In this document: one piece after another, positions 9,425-18,381 of the stretch
Numbering within the stretch: position 1 is the first letter of the stretch
How the letters are laid out: every line of letters begins with the position of its first letter
Origin: Nocardia nova SH22a
GTDB taxonomy: Bacteria; Actinomycetota; Actinomycetes; Mycobacteriales; Mycobacteriaceae
Direction of reading: 5' to 3'
Assembly (NCBI RefSeq): GCF_000523235.1
Contig: NZ_CP006850.1
Location: 6,634,001-6,698,000 of the forward strand
Length of the DNA stretch: 64,000 bases
Notes under the pieces: model-generated
Seen by the model: only the letters and a program-made list of their open reading frames with translations
The model's database searches: none
What the model was told of the DNA's origin: nothing
Program-made: the position numbers and the translations under genes

Positions 9425-9572
9425 GGAATCGTCCGTTTCTTTGTTGGGGGTACGGGGGACTCCGGTTCGCAACCTCGTGTGCGACATATGGATCCGCTCT
9501 CGCCCCGGTCCGGCAGGAACGATTTCAGCCTCGGTCCTCGGCGATGGGAGATCAACGAGAGCCTGCGTATGA

Positions 9573-9586
9573 TCGGATAAGTCCGA
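9573..9586. promoter_or_regulatory. candidate LysR-type binding site TCGGA-TAAG-TCCGA
   Basis: A perfect inverted repeat with five-base arms TCGGA and TCCGA around TAAG, 20 bases upstream of the LysR start and within the divergent region shared with the DUF4267 gene. Such sites are typical of LysR autoregulation; this is inferred from position and symmetry. Confidence 0.4.
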
Positions 9587-9606
9587 CTGATTGATAGGAA
9601 AACCGC

Positions 9607-10521
9607 GTGGACCCGCGTGAAATCGAGTTGCGCGATATCGAGATCTTCCTGGCGCTGGCCGAGGAACTGCATTTCGGCCGCACCGCGGAGCGGTTGCATA
9701 TCTCGCAGGCCCGGGTGAGCCAGGTCATTCAGAAATTGGAGCGCAAGGTCGGCGGCAAACTCTTCGAGCGCACCAGCCGCAATGTGGCCCTGACCTCGGT
9801 CGGGCGACAGGTCAACGAGGATCTTCAGATCAATTATCGTGATCTGCGAGCGAGTTTGGAGCGGGCGGCCCGATCGGCGCGCTACGGCGACACGGGCATC
9901 CTCCGGATCGGCGTGACCACCAGTAGCCTCAACGACATCCGGCCACTGCTCACCTCGTTCCGGACCGGAAATCCGACCTGTCGGCTGCACGTCGAACACG
10001 TGCATTTCGGCAATCCGTTCGGGGCGCTGCGGAATGACAGAATCGACGTGCTGGTGAGCTGGCTCCCCGTGGAAGAACCCGATCTGGTGGTCGGGCCCGT
10101 TCTCTACGAGGAACCGTTCGTGCTGTTGGTCGGCGTGGATCATCCACTGGCGGAACGAGGGTCGGCCACGTACGAGGATCTGGCGGACTACGGCGTGTTC
10201 GGAATAGCGTCGTCCGACGCCGATACCCCGGTGCCCGACTATTGGGAGAACGCGGTGGTACCCGTGACAACTCCGAGTGGTCGTCCGATCCCGCGAAGCG
10301 CGCGAGCCGCCAACTTCCAGGACATGATTCTGCTCGTCGCGGCCGGGGAAGGCATCACACCGGTGCACGCGCACGCCGAGGAGTACTACTCCAGACCGGA
10401 CGTCACCTACATACCCATGCCCGATACCCCGCCTGCCCGCTGGGCACTGATCTGGCGTCGCGGCGCGGAGTCCGATCTCATCCGCAATCTCGTCGACGCC
10501 GCGGCAGTCATGGCACGCTGA
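9607..10521 (+). CDS. LysR-family transcriptional regulator
   Basis: A 304-residue LysR regulator. The N-terminal winged helix-turn-helix is plain (FLALAEELHFGRTAERLHIS then QVIQKLERKVGGKLFER), followed by a periplasmic-binding-protein-like effector domain from about residue 95. The start is a GTG preceded by AGGAAA. It is divergent from the DUF4267 membrane-protein gene, which is its most likely target. The effector cannot be deduced. Confidence 0.9.
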   Translation: MDPREIELRDIEIFLALAEELHFGRTAERLHISQARVSQVIQKLERKVGGKLFERTSRNVALTSVGRQVNEDLQINYRDLRASLERAARSARYGDTGILRIGVTTSSLNDIRPLLTSFRTGNPTCRLHVEHVHFGNPFGALRNDRIDVLVSWLPVEEPDLVVGPVLYEEPFVLLVGVDHPLAERGSATYEDLADYGVFGIASSDADTPVPDYWENAVVPVTTPSGRPIPRSARAANFQDMILLVAAGEGITPVHAHAEEYYSRPDVTYIPMPDTPPARWALIWRRGAESDLIRNLVDAAAVMAR

Positions 10522-10615
10522 CCGATCGCGTCCTGTCGATCCCCCATCCCGGACGGCGCAGCTGTCACGATGGTCAGCGGACTTCCCTCCCACCGCACCG
10601 AAGGAGCGTGATCGC

Positions 10616-12001
10616 ATGCCCGCCGATACTCAGGCGACCGAATCCGTGGATGCCGTCGTCATCGGCATGGGTCCCGGCGGTGAGTTCGTCGGGACCGAAT
10701 TGGCCCGCGCCGGACTGGCGGTGATCGGCGTCGAGGGCCGTCTGGTCGGCGGCGAATGCCCCTACTACGCCTGTGTGCCGACCAAGATGATGGTCCGGGC
10801 GGCGGAAACCCTGGCCGAAGCGCGTCGCGTCGGCAAACTCGCGGGAACCGCTCGGGTGCAACCGGATTGGGCACCGGTGGCCCAGCGTATTCGTGACGAG
10901 GCCACCGACAACTGGGACGATCGGGTGGCCGTCGAGCGGTTCGAGGACGCGGGCGGCACCTTCGTGCGCGGCTGGGGGCGCATCACCGGGCCCGGGCAGG
11001 TCCGGGTCGACACCTCCGAGGGCCCGCGTGAATTCCAGGCGCAGCGGGCGATCGTCCTGAACCCCGGCACCGCACCGGCCGTACCGCCGATCGAGGGCCT
11101 GGCCGATACCCCGTACTGGACCAACCGCGAGGCGGTCAGCACGACCGAGGCGCCCGAATCGCTGATCGTGCTGGGCGGTGGTCCGGTGGGCGTCGAATTC
11201 GCGCAGATCTTCTCGCGGTTCGGCGCCGAGGTGAGCGTGATCGTGCGCAGCCGCTTGCTGCCGCGCGCCGAACCCGAGGCCGCCGACACCCTGGCCACGG
11301 TCTTCGCGGAGGAGGGGATCGCCGTTCGCACCGGAGTCGAAGTGGTGCGGGTCGACCACGACGGCGACTACTTCACCGTGCGGCTGAGCACCGGTGACCC
11401 ACTGCGCGCCCGGCGCCTGCTGGTCGCCACGGGCCGGACCACGGACCTGTCGGCGCTGGGCATCGGCGCGGTCGGCCTGGACGAGCGGGCCCGCGGCATC
11501 ACCGTCGACGAGCGGATGCGCGCCGCCGAGGGCGTATGGGCGATCGGCGATGTCACCGGACACGGCGCCTTCACCCACATGTCGATGTATCAGGGCCGCC
11601 TCGCCGCCGCCGACATCCTCGGCGCACCGGCCGAGGCCGCGCAGTACCACGCGGTGCCGAACGTCACCTTCACCGAACCCGAGGTCGGCTCGGTCGGCAT
11701 GACCGAGGCCCAGGCGCGGGAGGCGGGGTTGAGCGTGTGGACCGGCCGCGCGGAGATTCCGTCGTCGACTCGCGGCTGGATCCACGGTCCGGGCAATGCC
11801 GGATTCATCAAACTGGTCGCCGATGCCGACCGCGGCATCCTGCTGGGCGCCACCTCGGTCGGCCCGGTCGGCGGTGAGGTGCTCAGCGCGCTGGTCGTCG
11901 CGGTGCACGCCCGCGTCCCGGTCACCACGCTGCGCGAGATGATCTACGCCTACCCCACCTTCCATCGGGCCATCGAGACCGCACTCGCCGATCTGGGCTG
12001 A
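10616..12001 (+). CDS. FAD-dependent pyridine nucleotide-disulfide oxidoreductase
   Basis: A 461-residue flavoprotein of the lipoamide dehydrogenase/mercuric reductase fold: FAD-binding glycines at VIGMGPGGEFVG, a redox-cysteine pair in GGECPYYACVPTK (Cys48 and Cys53, the canonical C-x4-C spacing), an NAD(P) site at VLGGGPVGVEF, a second FAD motif at WAIGDVTG and the C-terminal dimer domain. The usual C-terminal catalytic H-x-H-P-T is replaced by YAYPT (Tyr444, Tyr446), so classic dihydrolipoamide chemistry is doubtful. A substrate such as another disulfide, quinone or metal ion is possible. AAGGAG precedes the ATG. It is monocistronic or leads the small genes that follow. Confidence 0.85.
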   Translation: MPADTQATESVDAVVIGMGPGGEFVGTELARAGLAVIGVEGRLVGGECPYYACVPTKMMVRAAETLAEARRVGKLAGTARVQPDWAPVAQRIRDEATDNWDDRVAVERFEDAGGTFVRGWGRITGPGQVRVDTSEGPREFQAQRAIVLNPGTAPAVPPIEGLADTPYWTNREAVSTTEAPESLIVLGGGPVGVEFAQIFSRFGAEVSVIVRSRLLPRAEPEAADTLATVFAEEGIAVRTGVEVVRVDHDGDYFTVRLSTGDPLRARRLLVATGRTTDLSALGIGAVGLDERARGITVDERMRAAEGVWAIGDVTGHGAFTHMSMYQGRLAAADILGAPAEAAQYHAVPNVTFTEPEVGSVGMTEAQAREAGLSVWTGRAEIPSSTRGWIHGPGNAGFIKLVADADRGILLGATSVGPVGGEVLSALVVAVHARVPVTTLREMIYAYPTFHRAIETALADLG

Positions 12002-12051
12002 TCTCACCGATCCCCGCGCGAACACCCGGACCGGACACCATAATCGGGCAC

Positions 12052-12393
12052 ATGGCCGATGCCGACGACGTCCGGCGGATCGCCCTGGGACTGCCGGAGT
12101 CCTTCGAGGCGCCGCACTTCGACATGACGTCGTTCCGCGTGCGCAAGTCGATCTTCGCGACGCTGCCCGATGCCGGGCACGCCCACGTGATGGTGGGCGA
12201 ATCCGATATCCGGGAAGCGGTCGCGGAGAACCCGCACTGCTGCGAGGAGCGCTGGTGGGGTAAGCGATTGGCCGCGGTCCGGGTGGACCTCGAGGCGATC
12301 GACACCGCACTGCTCACCGAACTGCTGACCGATGCCTGGCGGCGCAAGGCGCCGCGCACCCTGGTCCGCGCCTTCGACACGGCCACCGAGTAG
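12052..12393 (+). CDS. MmcQ/YjbR family protein
   Basis: A 113-residue protein of the MmcQ/YjbR (CyaY-like fold) family. It shows the characteristic N-terminal pattern ADDVRRIALGLPES then an HFDMTSFRVRKSIFATL segment, and the late VDLEAIDTALLTELLTDAW helix. The family is often called DNA-binding, but its role is unsettled. It lies between the flavoprotein and an NTF2-like gene on the same strand. Confidence 0.8.
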   Translation: MADADDVRRIALGLPESFEAPHFDMTSFRVRKSIFATLPDAGHAHVMVGESDIREAVAENPHCCEERWWGKRLAAVRVDLEAIDTALLTELLTDAWRRKAPRTLVRAFDTATE

Positions 12394-12418
12394 AGAACGC
12401 ACCACCCGAGAGGTATTC

Positions 12419-12859
12419 ATGCTGTCGCTGCAGGAGATTTCGGACCGGCTCGAAATCGAGGATCTGATGGTCCGGTACTCCCATGCCGTGGACACCCGCC
12501 AGTGGGATCTGCTGGACGAGGTCTTCACCGCCGATGCCCACATCGACTACTCGGCGATGGGCGGCGCCTGCGGCGGCCTCACCGAGATCAAGCAGTTCCT
12601 CGCGACGGTGATGCCGAACTTCCCCGCCTTCCAGCATCTGATCAGCAATTCCTCGATCACCGTCGACGGCGACACCGCCACCGGGCGCACCATGTGCAAC
12701 AACCCGATGCTGGTGGGCGAGGAGGGAAATCGGAGTCTGATGCTGTGCGGGCTCTGGTATCTGGACACCTTCCGCCGCGTCGACGGTAGCTGGCGGATCG
12801 CGCGCCGGGTCGAGGAGAAGAGTTACATGTTCCTGGCCGCCGGTCCCGGCTCACAGTAG
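12419..12859 (+). CDS. SnoaL/NTF2-like family protein
   Basis: A 146-residue NTF2-like fold protein. It opens with the helix LSLQEISDRLEIEDLMVRYS, followed by WDLLDEVFTADAHIDYSAMGG and ending with strands (LWYLDTFRRVDGSWRIARR), the usual SnoaL-like arrangement. The ATG at 12419 is chosen over an upstream in-frame ATG because homology begins there and GAGAGG precedes it. Members act as cyclases, isomerases, dehydratases or ring hydroxylase small subunits, so the specific role here is unknown. Confidence 0.8.
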   Translation: MLSLQEISDRLEIEDLMVRYSHAVDTRQWDLLDEVFTADAHIDYSAMGGACGGLTEIKQFLATVMPNFPAFQHLISNSSITVDGDTATGRTMCNNPMLVGEEGNRSLMLCGLWYLDTFRRVDGSWRIARRVEEKSYMFLAAGPGSQ

Positions 12860-12934
12860 GCCCTCTACTAGAACCTGTTACAGTTCGCGCGTGGGCCTCG
12901 ACTTCACTTCATCGATTCACCTCGGGGCGGCCGC

Positions 12935-14149
12935 GTGATCGCCGATTTCACCGAACACTGGCTGCTGTACTGCTCGATTCCGGTCGTCGCCGCGCTGATC
13001 GGCTGGACCACCAAACTCGTCGCCGTCGAAATGCTGTGCCGCCCGCCGGAATTCCGCGGAATCCGGCCGTGGTTCGGCTGGCAGGGCGTGATCCCGAAGG
13101 CGGCGCCGCGAATGGCGACCATCGCGGTGGATCTGATGTTCTCGCGACTGATCGATCCCAAGGAGATCCTCGCCCGCATCGACGTCGCCGAACTCACCAC
13201 GACGCTGCGCGAACCGCTGGACGAGGCCGTCGCGCACACCGTGCACGAACTGATGATGCGCTACGAACCGCGGCTGTGGGTGACCATGCCGCAGTTCGCG
13301 CGGGAGGCGCTGATCCGCCGCGTCCAGCGCGATGTCCCGGATCTGATCGATGAGATCGTCACCGATCTGCGCACCAATCTGGACCAGATCATGGATCTGC
13401 GCTCGATCGCCATCGACACCCTGGTCACCGACAAGGCGCTGCTGGTGGAGATGGTGCGCCGAGTCGGCCATCACGAGCTGCGGTTCATCGTGCGATCCGG
13501 TCTGCTGTTCGGCACCCTGCTCGGCTTCGTGCAGATGGTCACCTGGGCCTTCACCCACTCCTCCTGGCTGATGCCGCTGTTCGGCGGCTTCACCGGTCTG
13601 GTCACCGACTGGCTGGCGCTGCAGATGATCTTCCGGCCGGTGCGGCCGTGGCGGATCTTCGGCCGGATCGGCTGGCAGGGCCTGTTCCACCGGCGCCGCG
13701 AGCAGGTGTGTATCGACTACGGCGATCTGATCGCCACCGAGATCCTGACCCCGGCCAAGATGCTGGCGGCGGTGCTCAACGGCGAGCGGTCGGATCGGCT
13801 GGCCTCGATCCTGGCCCGCCGGATGGACGAATTCATCGACACCCAGTCCGCCCCGGCGCAACCGCTGGTGACCCTGGTCGCCGGTGACACCATCGCCCGG
13901 GTCAAACGCGAGATCGTGCCCGAGATGCTGGCCTACATCCGCAGTGCCGCAGCCGGATTCGAGGATCACGCGATGCGGACGCTGGATCTGCGCAGTCTGG
14001 TGATCGAGAAGACCCGCCAGCTCACCGACGACGAATACGAGGGCCTGCTGCGTCCGGCGTTCAAGCAGGACGAGTGGAAACTGGTCGCCATCGGCGGCGT
14101 GCTCGGCTTCCTGGTCGGCGAACTGCAGGTGCACCTACTGCTCAGCTGA
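12935..14149 (+). CDS. DUF445 family membrane protein
   Basis: A 404-residue DUF445 protein. A hydrophobic N-terminus (YCSIPVVAALIGWTTKLVAV) carries the family's GWxTNxxA-like motif in the form GWTTKLVAVEM. A central hydrophobic pair near residues 190-230 repeats the motif (GFTGLVTDWLALQMIF), and another hydrophobic segment ends the protein (LVAIGGVLGFLVGEL). Between them are long amphipathic helices. The start is GTG behind a GGGGCGG stretch. The cellular role of the family is not established. Confidence 0.85.
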   Translation: MIADFTEHWLLYCSIPVVAALIGWTTKLVAVEMLCRPPEFRGIRPWFGWQGVIPKAAPRMATIAVDLMFSRLIDPKEILARIDVAELTTTLREPLDEAVAHTVHELMMRYEPRLWVTMPQFAREALIRRVQRDVPDLIDEIVTDLRTNLDQIMDLRSIAIDTLVTDKALLVEMVRRVGHHELRFIVRSGLLFGTLLGFVQMVTWAFTHSSWLMPLFGGFTGLVTDWLALQMIFRPVRPWRIFGRIGWQGLFHRRREQVCIDYGDLIATEILTPAKMLAAVLNGERSDRLASILARRMDEFIDTQSAPAQPLVTLVAGDTIARVKREIVPEMLAYIRSAAAGFEDHAMRTLDLRSLVIEKTRQLTDDEYEGLLRPAFKQDEWKLVAIGGVLGFLVGELQVHLLLS

Positions 14150-14225
14150 GCACCGCCGACCAGCGGATTCGCAGTAATCCACCGCCATCGGCTATTGTTT
14201 TCCACGCACCGCCGCGAGGCGGATT

Positions 14226-14298
14226 GCGGATGTAGCGCAGCTGGTAGCGCATCACCTTGCCAAGGTGAGGGTCGCGGGTTCGAATCCCGTCATCCGCT
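14226..14298 (+). tRNA. tRNA-Gly (anticodon GCC)
   Basis: A complete cloverleaf: acceptor strand GCGGATG pairs with CATCCGC, the D arm is GCGC-AGCTGGTA-GCGC, the anticodon stem TCACC/GGTGA closes the loop TTGCCAA with anticodon GCC, and the T arm GCGGG-TTCGAAT-CCCGT is standard. CCA follows directly at 14299-14301 and is therefore encoded. Confidence 0.97.
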
Positions 14299-14571
14299 CC
14301 ACGAATGTGCGGGACCGGACTCCCGCAGAGAAGCCCGATCCCGCGATCGGCCACCGGGTGTGGGACGGCAACCGACAATTATCCCCCTTGTTTCAGCGAT
14401 GACCTGCGCGTAGCCAATACTGAAACATGACTGTTTCTAACACTTCGGCGGAGTTCGCGGCAAGGTTTCCGGCGAATCCACGCGGTGAGAACAACGTCGA
14501 ACGCCCGAATCGAACCGTCCGGTCCGCCGGAAATAGGGATGCCCTCACCGCACACTCCCCGGTAGTCTGAA

Positions 14572-15384
14572 ATGCTTGTGCGCGCAGTCCCGGGGGTCTA
14601 TTCACGTCTGTTCGGAGCCGGATTCCGGCGGCAGTGGAACTATCGGGCGGCCATGTTCGCCGGTCTCGCCGCCAATGTCGTATTCGGGCTGATCCGCGGC
14701 GCGGTGATGCTGGCGGCGGTGCGCTCGGCCCCCGAATTCGGCGGCTACACCAGCGGTTCCATCGGCGCCTACGTATGGCTGTCACAGGGCATGCTGGGCG
14801 CGCTCCGGCTGATGGGCCCGCCGCCCGACATCGCCGAGCGCGTCCGCACCGGCGATGTCGCGGTGGATCTGCAGCGTCCCATCGACATCCAGAGCTTCTA
14901 TCTCGCAACAGATCTCGGCACGGCCACCTGCACACTGGTCCTTCGCGGCCTGCCCTGCGCCGCCGCGGGTCTGCTGACCGGGCAGTTCGTCCTCGGCGGG
15001 GGTATCGCACCGTATCTGCTCGGCATCGTGAGCGTCTTCGCGGCGGTGACGCTTTCGATGCTGCTGCTGTTCTCGGTGGGCCTGCTGGGATTCTGGTTGA
15101 TCGAGACGCGCGGGGTGCGCCTGCTCTATCAGATCGTCTCCACCTTCTTCGCCGGACTCTTCTTCCCCGTGCACATGTTCCCGGAACCGCTGGCGTCGAT
15201 CGCGCGGCTGACCCCGTTCCCCTGGATGCTGCAGGGACCGATCGACATACTGTCCGGCCGGGTCACGGGGGTTTCCGCGCTGGGCGTCATCGCGGTCCAG
15301 GTGATCTGGATCGGGCTGGCGGCCGGCATCGGGCGGCTGCTGCTGGCGGCCGGGCGGCGCAAACTGGAGGTGCAGGGTGGCTGA
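14572..15384 (+). CDS. ABC-2 type transporter permease (first of two)
   Basis: A 270-residue integral membrane protein with about six hydrophobic segments and an ABC-2 permease pattern (LFFPVHMFPEPLASIARLTP before the last segments). It overlaps the next permease gene by eight bases, which in turn overlaps the ATPase gene, so the three form one transporter: two different permeases plus one ATPase. From family knowledge, trios with this build include the cyanobacterial viologen exporter type. The exported substrate here is unknown. No ribosome-binding site is obvious at the ATG. Confidence 0.85.
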   Translation: MLVRAVPGVYSRLFGAGFRRQWNYRAAMFAGLAANVVFGLIRGAVMLAAVRSAPEFGGYTSGSIGAYVWLSQGMLGALRLMGPPPDIAERVRTGDVAVDLQRPIDIQSFYLATDLGTATCTLVLRGLPCAAAGLLTGQFVLGGGIAPYLLGIVSVFAAVTLSMLLLFSVGLLGFWLIETRGVRLLYQIVSTFFAGLFFPVHMFPEPLASIARLTPFPWMLQGPIDILSGRVTGVSALGVIAVQVIWIGLAAGIGRLLLAAGRRKLEVQGG

Positions 15385-16198
15385 CCTCGCTCCCCACGGC
15401 AGTCGATTCACGCCGTATCTGGTCGTGCTGCGCTCGCGGATGCGGGCCCAGCGCAGCTATCCGCTGTCGTTCGCCACCGATATGGCCTCGTCCCTGCTGA
15501 TCGGCGTGGTCGAATTCGCCGAGATGTGGCTGATCTACCACAATGTGCCCTCGCTGGGCGGCCTGGATTCCACCAGCATGCTGCTGCTGTTCGGACTGTC
15601 GAATCTGTGCTTCGCGCTGGCACAGGTCGCGGTGGGCCACACAGACACGCTGCCCACCTACATTCGCCTGGGCACCCTCGACGCCTTCCATCTGCGGCCG
15701 CAACCGCTACTGCTGCAACTGATCACGAGCGATGTCTCGCTGCGGCGGCTGGCGCGGGCCACCGTCGCGGGAGTGGTCCTGACCATCGGGCTGGCGACCA
15801 ACCCCATCGACTGGCATCCGGCGACCGTCGTCCTGCTGGCGATCGACATCCTGAGCGGCACAGCGATATTCGCCGGACTGTTCGTCTGCGCCGCCGGACT
15901 GCAATTCCACCTCATCGACGGTTCGGAACTGACCAACAGCTTCACCTACGGCGGCTCCTTCGCCGCCCAGCAACCGAGTTCGGTTTTCGATCGGCCGTTG
16001 CGTGTCGCGTTCGGATTGGCCATACCGGTGTCGTTCGCGGGGTATCTGCCCACCATCGAACTGCTGGGACTTCCCGGACCACCGTGGTTACCCGCCTGGC
16101 TGGCGTGGTTCGGACCCATTGCGGCGCTGTGGGTTTGGCTGCTGGCCTTGATATCCTGGCGGGTCGGGGTGCGGCGCTACCAGGGAGGGGCCGGATGA
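15377..16198 (+). CDS. ABC-2 type transporter permease (second of two)
   Basis: A 273-residue permease with about six membrane segments and the ABC-2 family segment LPTYIRLGTLDAFHLRPQ early on. The GTG start lies inside the end of the preceding permease gene, with GGAGG six bases upstream, and its stop overlaps the ATPase start (ATGA). It pairs with the product of 14572-15384 as a heterodimeric membrane channel. Confidence 0.85.
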   Translation: MADLAPHGSRFTPYLVVLRSRMRAQRSYPLSFATDMASSLLIGVVEFAEMWLIYHNVPSLGGLDSTSMLLLFGLSNLCFALAQVAVGHTDTLPTYIRLGTLDAFHLRPQPLLLQLITSDVSLRRLARATVAGVVLTIGLATNPIDWHPATVVLLAIDILSGTAIFAGLFVCAAGLQFHLIDGSELTNSFTYGGSFAAQQPSSVFDRPLRVAFGLAIPVSFAGYLPTIELLGLPGPPWLPAWLAWFGPIAALWVWLLALISWRVGVRRYQGGAG

Positions 16199-17208
16199 AC
16201 ACCGTCGAAGTCTCGGAACTGACCAGGCAATTCGTCCTGCGCCGCAAACAACCGGGGCAGCGGCGCCGCACCCGCGAGGTGCTGACCGCCGTCGACGCGA
16301 TGAGTTTCCGGATCGAATCCGGTGCGGCCGTGGGCTATATCGGCGCCAACGGCGCCGGGAAATCCACCACCATCAAGATGCTCACCGGCATCCTGGTCCC
16401 CACCTCGGGCACGGTACGCACCTGCGGACTCGACCCGGTGCGCCGGCGCCGGGAACTGGCCGGACGGATCGGTGTCGTGTTCGGGCAGCGCTCACAGCTG
16501 TGGTGGGATCTGCCGCTGCGCGAATCGTTCACGATTCTGGCCGCCATCCACCGACTGGCCCCGGCCGAAGCCCACCGCCGCACCGGCGAACTCGTCGATC
16601 ACCTGGACATGGGGCACACTCTCGACACCCCGGTGCGGCAACTGTCACTGGGCCAGCGCATGCGCGCCGAGATCGCGGCCGCCCTGCTGCATCGGCCCGA
16701 GTTGCTGATCCTGGACGAGCCGACCATCGGCCTCGATGTCCTGTCCAAACAGCGGCTGCGGGAATTCCTCGTACGAGAGCGGGCCGAACACGGCACCACA
16801 CTCCTGCTGACCACCCACGATATGGGCGATATCGAGCGATTGTGCGATCGGGTGCTGGTCGTCGACCACGGCAGCCTGGCCTACGACGGAACTCTGCCGG
16901 GTCTGGCCCGGACGGTCGGCGCCCGGCGAGTACTGGCCGTCGACCTGGCCTACCCGGCCGCCGACCTCACCGATCTACCGGACGCGACCTTACTGTCGAG
17001 TGCCGGTGACGGAATCCGGCAGCGGCTGGCGTTCGATCCCGAAACAACCACCGCGGCACAGCTTCTCACCGCCATATCCGATCGGGTCGAGGTCCGCGAT
17101 CTCTCGATCGAGGAGCCCGATATCGAGGATGTGGTCCGCCGCCTCTATTCCGCCGGGTACGACGCTGCCCCGGCGCCGAAGAGCGCCGGGGCAGTAGCGC
17201 GGGGCTGA
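16195..17208 (+). CDS. ABC transporter ATP-binding protein
   Basis: A 337-residue ABC ATPase energising the two upstream permeases. Visible motifs are Walker A GANGAGKST (residues 50-58), a signature variant LSLGQRMRAE, Walker B LLILDEPTIGLD and the switch TTHD. The C-terminal 90 residues form the extra domain common to DrrA-like exporters. The ATG overlaps the stop of the second permease by four bases. The 3' end contains strong hairpins (see 17165-17213). Confidence 0.95.
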   Translation: MNTVEVSELTRQFVLRRKQPGQRRRTREVLTAVDAMSFRIESGAAVGYIGANGAGKSTTIKMLTGILVPTSGTVRTCGLDPVRRRRELAGRIGVVFGQRSQLWWDLPLRESFTILAAIHRLAPAEAHRRTGELVDHLDMGHTLDTPVRQLSLGQRMRAEIAAALLHRPELLILDEPTIGLDVLSKQRLREFLVRERAEHGTTLLLTTHDMGDIERLCDRVLVVDHGSLAYDGTLPGLARTVGARRVLAVDLAYPAADLTDLPDATLLSSAGDGIRQRLAFDPETTTAAQLLTAISDRVEVRDLSIEEPDIEDVVRRLYSAGYDAAPAPKSAGAVARG

Positions 17209-17213
17209 GCCCC
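17165..17213 (+). terminator. two hairpins at the end of the ABC ATPase gene
   Basis: CTGCCCCGGCGC (17165-17176) pairs perfectly with GCGCCGGGGCAG (17183-17194) across a six-base loop inside the last codons of the ATPase gene. A second hairpin, GGGGC-TGA-GCCCC (17201-17213), holds the stop codon itself in its loop. No T-run follows, so termination is likely but not certain. Confidence 0.55.
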
Positions 17214-17233
17214 CGTCTCCACTCCGGGCGGCG

Positions 17234-17560
17234 CTACCTGTCGTCTGGGCGTTTGCCCTCCGCGGAATACAAACTCACCTCACCGCCCTCGCCCAGGAAC
17301 GCGTTGACCAGCATGGTGCGCTCGGCCTGCATGGCGTCGGCATCGGGGGCGGCGGTGGTGATCGAAATCTGCGGTATGGCAGCCCAATTCACGACATAGC
17401 GTTCCGGCGGGCCACTCGCACCGGAGACATGCGCGAGACGGAAAACCGAGACCGTGCGCCGTTCCATCAGATCGCGCACCACCTCGGCGATTCGCTCCGG
17501 ATCCTCCAGTGCGAACAGAAAGCCGAAGGTCAGCTCCGGCGAGGAGACATAGGCGGGCAC
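17234..17560 (-). CDS. hypothetical protein, 108 residues
   Basis: Not recognised. It starts at a GTG with GAGGA four bases upstream and has a balanced composition with alternating strand-like (YVVNWAAIPQISITTA) and helical (DPERIAEVVRDLMERR) stretches. No signal peptide or membrane segment is seen. It is convergent with the ABC transporter operon and separated by about 270 bases from the DUF4254 gene. The function cannot be inferred. Confidence 0.55.
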   Translation of the reverse strand: MPAYVSSPELTFGFLFALEDPERIAEVVRDLMERRTVSVFRLAHVSGASGPPERYVVNWAAIPQISITTAAPDADAMQAERTMLVNAFLGEGGEVSLYSAEGKRPDDR

Positions 17561-17827
17561 AAATCCTCAGGCTAGCCAAACGCAACCAGCCGCGCAGGCG
17601 CCGCGCCGAATCGGTTGCCGGACCGCCGCATCACGTATTCCGATCCGTAGCCGGAAACCGCGCCGGGGCGATGATGGATCTTGGCGATCACGTGACCCCG
17701 GTGTAATGCGTATAACGATTGCCCGGCACCTCGGGCGTTCGGCCTGTCAACCGTTGCGCGCCAAGTCAGGACACGCTTTCCTGAATAGGTCCACAGGTCC
17801 GACCGCTGAGACGAGGGTGGGAACACG

Positions 17828-18370
17828 ATGGCGACCGCATACGCCGGCGACAACGACACGATCGGCGCACTGCCCTCGGTATCGGTATTGCTGCGCGCAT
17901 TCCGATCATCCGACGCGCCGCCCGGCGACCATCCGGTGCTCGAGGCCGCCCGGCAACTGGTCCGCTGTCACGAGCTGCGCCTGCACGCCTACCGGGACGC
18001 CCACGCACCGCAGGTGACGAGCGCCCGGGTCGCCAGCTGCAGCCAGACCGTCGACGGAATCGACCGGGAACGGGCCGTTCTGGCCGAACGCATCGATATC
18101 TGGGTGGCCGACAATATCGCCCACCGGGCGGGCGCCTCGTTACATACCGAAACCCTCGGCGCAGTGATCGACCGGATGGCGGGCAAATGGGTGGCCGCCC
18201 AGCACGCGATCGGCCTGGGCGCGGCGACTCCCCCGCTGGAGGACGTCGCCGGATCGGCGCTCACGGGCGAGGCACATCTGCATTGGGTGCGCCTGGCGGA
18301 GCTGGCCGACGGTTATCAGGATCTGATCATCGATATCGCAGAACACCGGCGCCGGCTGCCGGTGTTCTGA
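17828..18370 (+). CDS. DUF4254 domain protein
   Basis: A 180-residue protein matching the DUF4254 pattern: an all-helical protein with HELRLHAYRDAHA, then VDGIDRERAVLAERIDIWVA and ETLGAVIDRMAGKWVAA, and a C-terminal helix LAELADGYQDLIIDIAEHRR. The ATG is preceded by a GAGGGTGGGAA stretch. DUF4254 proteins sometimes occur near glycosyltransferases, but nothing nearby supports that here. Function unknown. Confidence 0.7.
   Translation: MATAYAGDNDTIGALPSVSVLLRAFRSSDAPPGDHPVLEAARQLVRCHELRLHAYRDAHAPQVTSARVASCSQTVDGIDRERAVLAERIDIWVADNIAHRAGASLHTETLGAVIDRMAGKWVAAQHAIGLGAATPPLEDVAGSALTGEAHLHWVRLAELADGYQDLIIDIAEHRRRLPVF
18341..18367. terminator. bidirectional hairpin between convergent genes
   Basis: Ten-base perfect arms GAACACCGGC (18341-18350) and GCCGGTGTTC (18358-18367) flank a seven-base loop. 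The hairpin sits at the very end of the DUF4254 gene and just before the convergent gene ending at 18382, so it can serve both strands. Confidence 0.55.
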
Positions 18371-18381
18371 CGATCGCGTAC

